DNA from: Nipponacmea schrenckii
Lineage: Eukaryota > Mollusca > Gastropoda > Lottiidae
Direction of reading: 5' to 3'
Length of the DNA: 64,000 bases
Assembly: GCA_030562195.1 (NCBI GenBank)
Contig: CM060202.1
Span: 18,710,317 to 18,774,316, forward strand
Shown here: positions 13,806 to 24,239 of the stretch, piece by piece
How the letters are laid out: each line of letters begins with the position of its first letter
Position numbering within the stretch: the stretch's first letter is position 1
Position numbers and translations under genes: made by a program
Notes under the pieces: model-generated
Databases searched by the model: none
Told to the model about the DNA's origin: nothing
What the model saw: the letters and a program-made list of their open reading frames with translations, nothing else

Positions 13806-13870
13806 GGAAAGTTTACCTTTGCTGGATCTTCAGGTTAGCAAGCAAGCAAGCATGTAACCCCTGAGCCACC
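13806..13870 (-). repeat. tRNA-derived SINE relic
   Basis: On the minus strand, TGGCTCAGGGGTTA (13855-13868) fits the internal A box of a tRNA-type RNA polymerase III promoter. About 50 bp downstream, AGGTAAACTTTCC (13806-13818) is a decayed B box. The spacing is close to that in tRNAs. Between them lies AACCTGAAGATCC, similar to the anticodon-arm region of many tRNA-derived SINEs, and a short AAGC repeat. It does not fold as an intact tRNA. The tail and target-site duplication were not identified. Confidence 0.35.
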
Positions 13871-16800
13871 ACAGATCTTTATGATGGATTGAAGATTTTA
13901 TGGAGAAATATTTGATAATTTACATCCAAACTGTCGCTAGAATATCTGTATAGCAGTAGAGTAAATAAGTAAATGTCTATTCATGGAGAGTTGAAATGAT
14001 TACCAACCCACCTTGATACCAAAATCTGTTGTTGCACACCTCTATTAAACATGGCTATTCTTTGACCAGTTTGTATTCCTCCTCTGTTACATACCTTTCA
14101 TCACAATCTAGTAGAAAAAAGCTGATAGTAACAAGGTGATTTCTTACCTTACCCCAGTTCCTACATTCCTGGTTTATTTTAAACCCACTCCATCTGATAA
14201 TTGGAGTGATTAATAACTAAAAGGAGCAGAAGTGAAAATTCTCATCAAATTCAGGTATCCTGATACTGTTTACTATAGTTGATGAATCAGGAAATAGATG
14301 GATAATATTAGTGGTTTGATAGCTGTTGAATAGATTAAGGCATACATATATTGGAATAGGAATTCATATTAACATCAGGAATTTTTTCTCTGATTGATGG
14401 AGAGGGTGGCAAATAAATTCAGTGAGTTGCCATTTTATGTTAATAAGTAAATTGATCATGCATTTGTTTTTGTATTTTGAAATATGAATATGAAAGAAGG
14501 GAGGGAGCCTTGATATACATCATGCATTCTGACAAATTCAGACAAATTCCTTTTGTTAACAATTGAATGAATCATCATTCATATGTTGAGGAATATCATT
14601 TATTTTTTTTAAAATGAGTTTATGAAATAGTGGACCATATTGAGTAAGTTTTCTATATAAATCATGCTTTTAGACAAATTTATAAATGTTATCCTTTGTT
14701 TTACTTAAAAGTAATTTAGCTTTCCTTTTGTATTTTAAAACAATTGTTTTTATATGAATAAAGCATTTTCATGGGCAATTGTGACTAACATCATGATTTT
14801 CTGCCTGCCAAAATAGTTATGACATACTGAAATTTAAAAAATTCTTTCTTGTTGAATTGCAGGAAAATAGTATCTTCTATTTCTGATTCTACACATTGCT
14901 AAGGATAACTGAAATAATGCTTTGTTAGGCAAATATTTAGACTAATATATCCCTTTAAAGAGTTGTTTAATAGAGTTTTGTATTCGTAATGTTTTAGCAA
15001 GGAAACAGTAGATCTACTGACCACAGTGTGAGGTATTTCTGGAAACGATTACTAGTTTGATTCTGTACAGTAATGATCCAAATTGATATTCTGAAACTAA
15101 TGTTTTCAATATGGACCAGTATACAGTTATTAATAAAAGGAAATATGTGTAATTCAAAATGTAATATTTGGGTGGAGATTTTTTATATTGTATAATTGAT
15201 TGAAATGAATGATTTTAAATGTGAACCATTGTCATTTCAAAAGGTACTTTTACTTCGTGGGTGATAAATTTTGGTTCGCAATTGGTCCTAGCTTATGAAG
15301 AACCCTAATAATATAGCCACTTTTACACTTACTAAAATTATTTAGGCCAAGTCAGGTTCAGCAGAAAAAAAATTGCAGTATTAAAAAAGGTGTGCTTTCA
15401 CTGTAAAAGAAGTAACCAAAAAAGAAGAATAAAGGTGGTCTAATCTGTACTGAAAGAACCTTTTTCCAATTTGTTGGATAAGAATATATCTTTGAGAGAG
15501 TGTTAGTAAATGACTTTTAAAACAATTTTCATTGTTTTATTGTAGACAAATACCATTCAATCAAAACAATTGAGATAGTGTTAGCTTTGGTCAATAAATT
15601 CTGTTGTTGCAAATAGAACTAAAAGTGTCTGAATGTAGAAACATAGCCCAGAAATCCTCTTTAGAATATATTTAATTACAGTTTATTTGGTATAGACAGT
15701 AAAAAATTGGAATGTTTGGAAAACAAAACGCTAGACCTTTTATAACCCAATATTATGTTTTTAGTATTAGTATAGAAAAGAAGACCATTATTATAACTTG
15801 TCTGTTATGTAATTGGATTATGTATAGTTTCCCTGGCAGGGAAAACTCATCTGACTAAGTGCTCTATTGTACTGTCAATTTTCATCAAGATTGTCTCTTG
15901 GTATATAAATACAGTTTGTATATAGTCTACAGTCTGTAAATCAATCAATTATCAACTTGTATTGGTACTGGGCTTGTGGTATGGTTTTATTTAGGATACC
16001 AAGCAATTGGTATATTCATCAGACAATGTATCTCAAACCTTCTCTATGCATTATTATAGAAAAAAAGATTTGTAAATCAATCAATTATCAACTGGGTTAG
16101 TTGTATGGTTTTTCCTTCAGATCACCTAGTATGAGTAGATTTTGTGTGTAAAAGTTACTTGATGCAATATTTAACAAAATGGTATGATCACCAATAAGTA
16201 TTATGAAAAATCAAGAACCTATGTATTGCTGTGCCCAGTGAGGGTACTATAGCCAATGAAGAATTTCCTGGAAATTGAAATGCAGCAATATGAATTCTGC
16301 CCTTAGTCTGTAAATCTTACAATTGACAAATTTGGATCAAAATGGATCTGAAAGTAGAGTTAGGGACTTGGATCCCTTTAATAAAATATTTAATTGAGTG
16401 ATGTTGTACAGGGAGAGGATAAGAGAAACTGCTGTCTGGAAGGGTTAAAAATATTTCTAATTGAATCTAGCAATGATTTTGGTGAATTTAGATAGACAGT
16501 ATAAAAACTTGGTTTTGTCAGAATCTGTCATGGTTAGAACCTAAATCTTTGAACAAACCTGGCATTTTTAAATGTCAAAGAAACAATCAACAATGTAAAA
16601 ATAAAATTGAAAAAGACACCCAAGCTTTCTAATCTGGTAAAGAGAAATTTTGGCAAGTATTTTGACTGGGTATTTCTGAAACAAGTAGACTATTTGAAGG
16701 TGGAAATTTGAAGCAGACGTAAAGAAATTTGTTTATTCGTCTATAATTGATGTTCTTGATTTTTAACAAGTTGTTATGCAAACATGATAATCAGTAGGTT

Positions 16801-17971
16801 TTTGTTGCTTACATTTCTTAACAGTTTGGCATTGTTTAAGTAAGTGTAGAAAGTTAACTGTAAGTCTATAAGCGATTTCTGTTTTTGAACAAGAATTTTA
16901 TTATCTGTAATTGGTAGACATTCTGCAATTGTTTTAGTAAAATATGCCTATTCAGTTATAAACAATATTTTAAAAAGAGATCACTTTTAAATTAAGATTG
17001 TGAAAGGAAAAACCAAAAGAGAAGGAAAATTTGTTATTTTAGTGTGTTTGCCTTGCACATTAAAAAACCCTTATTTCTGGAACTTGTACAAATCCACTGT
17101 CGTGAACAATTTCATCTAAAATGTAAAGTTGATATTTTAATATTGTAAATGTGATGTCAGGTTGACAAATTTTACCTGATGATTACAAGCGGAAACATAC
17201 CGGTCAGATTAACTGATAGGTTTCATTAATACTAGGTTAAAACAAAGGAAAGTCGCCAGGTATGGAAGGCAAAATCAGATAAAAGTGATCAATGCAGGAA
17301 AGAAGACAGAGATATAATGATACTGTATCGTGAAAGTTAATCATATTCTGCAGTCCATAAATCATGGTTAATTTTAAAGTCTAGATTTGTTTGATGTAAA
17401 AGGATAATATAACAGTAATAACATGTAATTTTTCCAATATGGCTTCTTGATTATGTATTGTAAATATGTATTCTGGCTATTTTCAAGAAAATTGATATTT
17501 TTTGTTTTCAATGATATGTTTATTTGAATCATGTTGCAGTTTTTATACAAGATTTTAGTCTCTATGGCGTTGTATGTCTTATTCTGTTCTGCTCAAGGCA
17601 TAGAATTTCAAACTGTGTTTTCTTGAAGCTATTATGTGGTTTCCTTGTGTAACCAAAGACTCTTCTAAAATATATTATTACAACTTTTTTTATACCAATA
17701 TTGTGCACTAATTTTAGTTTTTCTTTGAATGCCTGAAACTAAATTCTTCTTGTGTAATAGAGATTGTGCATTTGAAGAATATAAAATATGCTTCAAGAGA
17801 AGTTTTAGTGATATGTAAAAAATGTATGCATTAAGATATTGTATATATCATTGATAATATTTATATGGCCAATAGTCATTATAATATAACAATAATTACC
17901 AAAAATAGGGTTAACTATCATTACCAAATTCCACTTTTTAAATCATTAGTAAATTATGAATACATTGACCC
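13871..17971. other. Non-coding stretch with a spaced duplication
   Basis: No supported gene. A 23-bp block TGTAAATCAATCAATTATCA (plus ACT) occurs at 15935-15957 and again at 16071-16093, 136 bp apart, followed in both places by a GTATGGTTTT motif, so the segment may be an old tandem duplication. A good 3' splice site (TTGCTTACATTTCTTAACAG, ending at 16823) is present but no convincing exon follows. A short palindrome, TTTCCCTGGCAGGGAAA, lies at about 15829-15845. Confidence 0.5.
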
Positions 17972-18312
17972 AAATTATGGAGAAATAGGTCTATTGAGTA
18001 AAATTATGGAGAAATAGGTCTATTGAGAAAAATTATGGAGAAATAGGTCTATTGAGTAAAATTATGGAGAAATAGGTCTATTGATTAAAATTATGGAGAA
18101 ATAGGTCTATTGATTAAAATTATGGAGAAATAGGTCTATTGATAAAATTATGGAGAAATAGGTCTTTTGATTATAAAATTATGGAGAAATAGGTCTATTG
18201 ATGAAATTATGGAGAAATAGGTCTATTGAGTAAAATTATGGAGAAATAGGTCTATTGAGTAAAATTATGGAGAAATAGATCTATCGAGTAAAATTATGGA
18301 GAAATAGGTCTT
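17972..18312. repeat. 29-bp minisatellite, 12 units
   Basis: Units start at 17972, 18001, 18030, 18059, 18088, 18117, 18145, 18176, 18204, 18233, 18262 and 18291. Each contains ATTATGGAGAAATAGGTCTA followed by a variable TTGAGTAAA or TTGATTAAA end. The period is 29, with 28- and 31-bp variants at units 6-8, and differences between units are few. Homogeneity this high points to recent expansion, so copy number is likely polymorphic. The period is not a multiple of three and stops occur, so it is not coding. Confidence 0.98.
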
Positions 18313-18563
18313 TCTAGCATATGGTACCATGATTTTCAGTGTGAATTTTACAACTAAAAAAACAATGTCTTTGATCAGATATTTAATAAATAAGACCCTG
18401 TTAAAAACATATTTTTATTTTAAAAGACTGAACATGTCCTAACCTAATTAACATTTTTTATTTGATGGTTTTGTGAACTTCAGAAACTGTTTAAAGTCAA
18501 TAACAGGAAATAAAACTCTACTGATGATGATTTAAACTGTGAATTTATTTATTTATATTTCAG
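18313..18563. other. Short non-coding gap
   Basis: AT-rich sequence between the minisatellite and an exon-like segment. Nothing recognisable was seen. Confidence 0.6.
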
Positions 18564-18612
18564 CAGATTGTTTGTTGTAATTTAATTGGATTTATTCCTA
18601 ACTTAAATACAG
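18564..18612 (+). other. 49-bp exon-like segment, unassigned
   Basis: The 3' splice site (TTATTTATTTATATTTCAG, ending at 18563) and 5' splice site (ACAG|GTAAGC) are both close to consensus. One frame is open for all 16 codons (starting QIVCCNLIGF, entering phase 0 and leaving phase 1); the other two frames have stops. It could be a small coding or 5' UTR exon of a plus-strand transcript. The phase does not join directly to the candidate exon at 21549. The very short length makes chance likely. Confidence 0.2.
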
Positions 18613-18881
18613 GTAAGCCATTTTACCTTTCTTCTTCTACCTTTGTTTACTGTTTACACACCAAATGAAAATTAAAGTTTATAATTTCTTTGACAATTTT
18701 CCAATCTTATTAGCCCTCTAGTTAATAAATAAATTGCTTAATTATCCGTTGGGTGGTGAAGAGTTTCTTGCGTCAATGCAACAGTCATCCGTTTAAAAAC
18801 TTGGCAATTGTCAATACTACAGCATGTGTGGCACATGTGTAGGACGGCCTGGTCTAGAGATCACTTCCTTAAAGTTGGGCA

Positions 18882-18945
18882 GAATTTGAACCGCTCTGAG
18901 AACGCTTGACTGATTACATAACACAAGATTCATCCATACCTTCCT
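18882..18945 (-). repeat. Possible tRNA-derived SINE relic
   Basis: On the minus strand, GGTTCAAATTCTGCCC resembles a tRNA T-arm and B box (B box at 18882-18892). About 56 bp upstream, CTCAGGAAGGTA resembles an A box. The segment between does not form a tRNA, and the A-to-B distance is slightly long. The surrounding 18.84-18.95 kb is more GC-rich than its flanks, which fits an inserted element. The evidence is weak. Confidence 0.25.
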
Positions 18946-19100
18946 GAGAACAAATAAATTGTGTATTGTAAAAGGGGTTATTGCCTATTTTTTTTTTTTT
19001 CAATTTTGATGATGTGACTCAGTAACAGAAAATTGAGTTTCAGAAAATTAGTGACTTCATAAGTAGTGTGCAAAATTTGTTCAGTCTTGCATTGTACCCA

Positions 19101-19187
19101 GGAATCTTCTCCATCAAACAGGTCCATCACAGGAATCTTCTCCATCAAACAGGTCAACCCAAGAATCTTCTCCATCAAACAGGTCCC
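19101..19187. repeat. 30-31-bp tandem repeat, three units
   Basis: Three units share GAATCTTCTCCATCAAACAG, at 19101, 19132 and 19162, with differing spacers between. On the minus strand the array stays open and gives an apparent 66-codon ORF (18978-19178), but the units are read in different frames because the periods are 31 then 30. The ORF is therefore a by-product of the repeat. Confidence 0.95.
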
Positions 19188-21548
19188 AAGTGATATACCT
19201 ACAGATTATTATTGTTTAGTCTAAGATATCAGAATGACACTTGTTCAAATTCACCAGAGAATATTTATAAATATAAACACTGTACTTAATTAGAATAGCT
19301 TTTAATTAATTCTCATTATCTCTTCTCATTAATATCTCATTAATATGCAAGATTATGTGATTAAGTAATTAAATAATTATGGAAATAGACAAAATATTTG
19401 GAGCTGGTGTGGGGGGTAATGAGAAAATGATGAAGGTTGTTTTAGTTAAGAAGATAATTGGACACAATAAGGTTAATATGTGGACTTGTGGGAGTCATTT
19501 GCCTTTATTGACCCACTTATATTAATATCTTGGTTCGACATCCTTCTGATGTATAAAATTCTTATGACTTCTGGATTCTTCTACCTTAAACTATAACTAG
19601 GATGCTTATTTTTGATGACTTCTTTTAACAGTTATACTTCATGACTTCAACTAATGGACTGAGAGTGGTGCAAAAAAAAAAAACATTATAAAACTTGGGG
19701 GGAGGGGGGTACTATTAGTCCAATCCTAACCACAGATTGTGAATAAATGTCATTGTTATAATTCATATTTTGAATATTTACTACACCTTTCTTGCCTCCA
19801 TGGAGAATAGACAAAAGAGTTCCTCAATGTTTGTAGATAGACTGAAAGGGAAATAAGCAATGTATATGGATAGTGGAAAAAGATTATTTATTCCTCAGTA
19901 TCATCAACAAATTCTCAGATCAGATTCAATTAGAAAAGAAATATCAAGATCTCAAGTACCCACAAACATAACAATTACTTGCTTGTATTGGCACAATGTT
20001 TGACATTCTCCATTCACTAGATTCAGAGTGTATGATAGCATTCAATGTTCTTGATTACACAGCGTTATTTTGTCAACCATTGAGCAAAGCAGAAATGACA
20101 AAATAAGGCTCATTAAGTTACTGCAGGATTATTCAAAGATGTCTAAAAGACATAGCATTGTCCCTGTATATTTCATTCCTTTCATGAATCCATTTAAGGT
20201 TTCATTCTTGCCTATCGTGCTTGATCCAGAATAGTTTGTTGTTTGTTATACCCTGGTTAAGAGATATGTATATATATCTATTGGTGTTTACCTAAATATA
20301 TATAGGGTTTTGAGTACTTTAAAGGACCTAAATTGGTGTGGCAAAACTCCATAAACTTGAGTCAGCAATTTAATTGTCTCCAAGCTTTTATGTATCAAAT
20401 ATGTCACATTAACTAAATTTGTTCTATAAATATATCAGTTTATATTTTCAGTAATAGTCTGGAATTGTTTATGGAATTTTTCGAGATTCCATTTAGTTAA
20501 TAGTAATTTATTTTGGTTTATATTCTTAGACTGTACCTAAATGTATCATTAACTTTTTATACACCCACCATTTGAGGTGACTGAGTGCTGTTTTTATACA
20601 CAAACAGAACTTATATTTCAGAACCCAGAAAAACAGAGATATTTGGCACTTTTTAAGAACATATGGAACCTTTGTACATGTCTTGTCAGAAGCACAGAAC
20701 CTTATAGATTTACATCTCCAGCTTTTGATTCTTACAAAATGTTAATTTGTGGTTAAAGGTGGTCTAACTGGATTCTTTGTCAGCCTGAAACTTACTCATT
20801 TTTTCTAGCTTCTGTTGACTGTTTTCAATTCATGTCAACAAGGAACCGAGAGAAAACAAATTTCTTGATTGAATGTACCGGTATGTTTCCTAAAGCTATC
20901 AGTCAGCAAGTTGGAGACTTTGTACTTGTGTGATATATTTGCACTCAATACTCTGTGTACCTAAAATACATTATATAACTTGTATTTATTGAATAAGGAG
21001 TATATAGTTAAAATACAGAAATAAACAAAAGCTAATCGGCAACAGATTGACTTGTTTCTATAGGGTAGCTGTACTATTGAATTTTAAATACTGCATTAGC
21101 ACTTTTCTTTGAAGGTTTCATACTTGATGTTTTTAAAGTTAAAATTATAAAAGGAAAAATCGTTTGAGTTTTATATTGAATGTTAGGCCCAGATGACAAG
21201 TATTAGGAATATGTAGTTAAACTCAGGGCTATAATAGAGCTAAAAATTATATAGTTAACTTCTGGAAATATGGATTGTTAATTGTAGTCTCGATTGTAGT
21301 CTGGAGCAGCACCGTCGTAAGGGTAGTGTCCATGATATCTAAGCTCCGGTTAGTGAGAATTTAACCAATTGTCTTCTCTCAAAACCTTCAATTAGCAGAG
21401 AGTGATTAATTTACAAAAAAACAAAAAGATTATATTTTGATTGTAAATTTGGTGCAGTACCTTCAGTCACAAAAAATATAAAGAAAGGGCACCAGTACCA
21501 ATTCTGTTAATTCTTTACTTCCTGATTATTACTTTGATATTTCCTTAG
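19188..21548. other. Non-coding stretch, no supported gene
   Basis: AT-rich sequence with a short G-run at 19700-19710 (GGGGGGAGGGGGG-like) and poly-A and poly-T runs. TAAAGGTGGTCTAA at about 20754 also occurs near 15428, possibly the end of a dispersed element. No exon candidate was seen. Confidence 0.55.
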
Positions 21549-21685
21549 ATCATTGCAAAGTAAATTAGTAAAACAACTCAATGTTCTGCAGCAAATGGTC
21601 AAATTTGGGTGTAGTACTCACATGGATACAGAAATTAAATGTACCAAACTACCATTACTTGAAGAAAACATCACCTCAGGTACAG
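21549..21685 (+). CDS. Candidate coding exon, leucine-zipper-like
   Basis: The 3' splice site is good (TTTGATATTTCCTTAG, ending at 21548) and the 5' splice site reads ACAG|GTATGA; an alternative CTCAG|GTACAG lies 6 bp earlier. One frame is open across 137 nt: it enters in phase 2, leaves in phase 1 and gives 45 codons. The start, SLQSKLVKQLNVLQQMV, has leucines or valines every three or four residues like a short coiled coil or zipper; the rest is mixed. The outgoing phase fits the candidate terminal exon at 28066. I do not recognise the protein. Chance is a serious alternative, since frames of this length are expected many times in DNA this AT-rich. Confidence 0.2.
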
Positions 21686-24196
21686 GTATGATAAGTGATA
21701 CCAGGTGTTTAATAAAGAATTAGTTAAACTATGTTCAGAAATCACTAATCAAAGGAACTTGAACTGCATTAAAAGCAAGTAAATGATGATATTAATAAAA
21801 GAAATATCATATTTGAAGATAGAATTGCAATGAAAACCACAATCCAAAACCAATTGAATTTATGGGTGTAATAAATCCCTTCACCATGGTCAGGTTTTGT
21901 GAGAGTTTAAGAAGAAACATAGTAATTTTATGGTTGATGTATACTAGTCTGAAGCATGTTGATTGTTTTGAAGAAGGTTGAACTTGATCTGGTTATAGAA
22001 CTGGTCAAAAACAGATGGTGGAATTCACTGTTTTGTTCCAGTGAGAGGCAAGAAGACAGACAGACACTCAATCTACTATACCTTCTACAAAGGGCTGACA
22101 GGCATTTTTATTCTTGCACCAGTTATTTCCATCAGCTCTAGTCTACTTTGATTTCAAAAGCTACTTGAATATTGTATATGGTATACCCTAGATCAGCTTT
22201 CGTATTCATTATATGAATTAAAAACATTGTTTATATATAAATGATATTTTCAGATGGTCGTATCTTCCCATGCTGTGTTGAGGGCAAGTTCAAATTAACA
22301 TTTAAAACACAACATTAGTATCAGCTACATTTCCAATGATTTCAGTTGTGTTTTGTATTTTTTGTATGAAAGTTTTCATTGATCTTCTATGAATTATTAT
22401 TTGGCATTTATTGAAAAATTCAGATAATTCCTGAAAAGATGTTGACAATGAAAGGCTTCTGGAATGTTTGTAACCAGCTTCTTGCAAAGACTTTCATGTT
22501 TTTGAGCCAAAAAAGCTCCTTTTTGAATTCTTGTTAGCACCAGAAAATGTTGCCTTACTGCAGTTCCACTTCATTATTCATTATTACCCACTTACATTCT
22601 GAAAGATGTATCAATTTTGAGTAAGCATTGTCATAACATGGCTCAAATGAAGCATGAAACATATTAAAATAGTAAAATTGTAAATTAAGGTCCATGTCTA
22701 GACTATCAAATCGAAATTCGCAATATTTTCACCATAAATTGGTGTAATGAATTTGAAGAGTGTCTTTATATAGCTATAAATTGAGCGTTCTCCAGGCAGT
22801 GTTTATATCTGGTGTGTTCTGCTAATATCATCACCACCCCATAATTAATCCTGATCACATCATTTTATTTAGATATTTATTCCGAATTCTCGTCTGTAAT
22901 CATTATTCTGATAGCAATTAAACATGATCACCCTCTTCAATTCTGACACTTCACATTTTCAAATATTAAAAAGACATTTCAGGCAAAATTGAAATCGGAA
23001 GAAAAGTCATGCTCTCGCAGATTCTGACATTTGTCTTTTCTTCATTAGTCAAGTGGTCATTAGCTGCAATGCTACGGTTAAGATGCCCTTCTGAAATGAA
23101 ACACTGTGACATGTGGAATAAGAAATATTGGGAGTTTTAAGAATTGATCACATTGACAATGCCAGCAGAGTTCTGAAGAGTAAAATGTCTGTACATTAAG
23201 TTCTGTCTCACTGCTTCTGTCAACTAGACAAATGGTCTGTAACACTTATCAACTGATATGATATAGCGGCAATCTTAACTTCTCATGTTTAACGAATTAT
23301 AGGTTGTTGCATTGCAGTTTCAACACAGGCACAGGGATGTTGGCTCAACAAAAATGTATTAGGTCAAGTCTTGTGTGATTTGTAAATAGGTATTTTGGTT
23401 TCAGTTTTGAGAAATGACAATAGGTATGATACTGTAGTAGAGATTTAGCAACTCCATTTTGAATCTCTTACGCCAAGGGCTCTAATTGTCTGTATTGGCT
23501 GGCTCGGAATCCAAACAAATCCTGATATCCATGATATAAAGAAAGAGTTCGCGATGAAACTTGTAGATGTCTGGCAAATGTTCAATTCATCTCAGTAAAA
23601 ATATATTAGTTAGTGAACAAAAGGTAATGACCAGTAGATATGATTTAGGAGGTCTATTTTGAAAATGATCTTTGAAGTGAAGAAAAATGAGTCTGTTAAG
23701 ATAGACTTATGTGTGGGGTCAGATTAGTATCAAATTTGTTGTTATTTTTTTCTCATTACAAATAATCTATAAGATAATTGAAGTGACAGGTAGAAAAAGT
23801 GGTTATTTTACCAAAACTTGATGAAATGGGTTTGTTAAATTTAGAGTAAGAAATAGCTTTACGATCTGTTTGAGTAGAGAAATTCTAGCTCTGAATTCCG
23901 GACTACAATGTATAGTGGTACAGATACCTGGTTGTCTTCTGGGACATTTTAAAACTTGCAGGAAATGTTTTAAAAATTGAGTGGTGTAAAAGAGGTACCA
24001 AGATTCGAAAGTTCATGTATGATTAAAGAACACTTCTTTACAGAATACCAATTGTAGTTGCAATGTAACAGACATACAAGAATACAGACTGAATAAAATT
24101 TGACCTTGTTCAATTAATGTTACAAATCCAGAAACCTGTGAATTGAGAATTAAAACTTATAAACAATCAATGTTGTTGTATTTATTTTAGCCTCAG
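21686..24196. other. Non-coding stretch, no supported gene
   Basis: If the flanking plus-strand exon candidates are real, this is part of a 6.4-kb intron. No other signal was found. The short opposite-strand ORFs at 21956-22141 (+) and 22302-22487 (-) have no supporting splice sites or motifs. Confidence 0.5.
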
Positions 24197-24239
24197 ACCC
24201 CAGGGGAGATCAGTATACCCTTATACTACCCCCTGGGGT
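24197..24239. repeat. GC-rich nested hairpin
   Basis: ACCCCAGGGG (24197-24206) and CCCCTGGGGT (24230-24239) are perfect 10-bp inverted repeats. Inside them GTATA and TATAC form a second 5-bp stem around a 4-nt loop. The structure stands out sharply in AT-rich surroundings. A similar CCAGGGG/CCCCTGG pair occurs at 43901-43953, and half of the motif at 12.37 kb, so it may be the compact remnant of a dispersed inverted-repeat family. Confidence 0.85.

Noticed and set aside
16804..16858. Strong acceptor TTCTTAACAG followed by GTAAGT sites
   Set aside because: The only exons it can form are 15 or 35 nt with poor donors; no consistent phase with other candidates.
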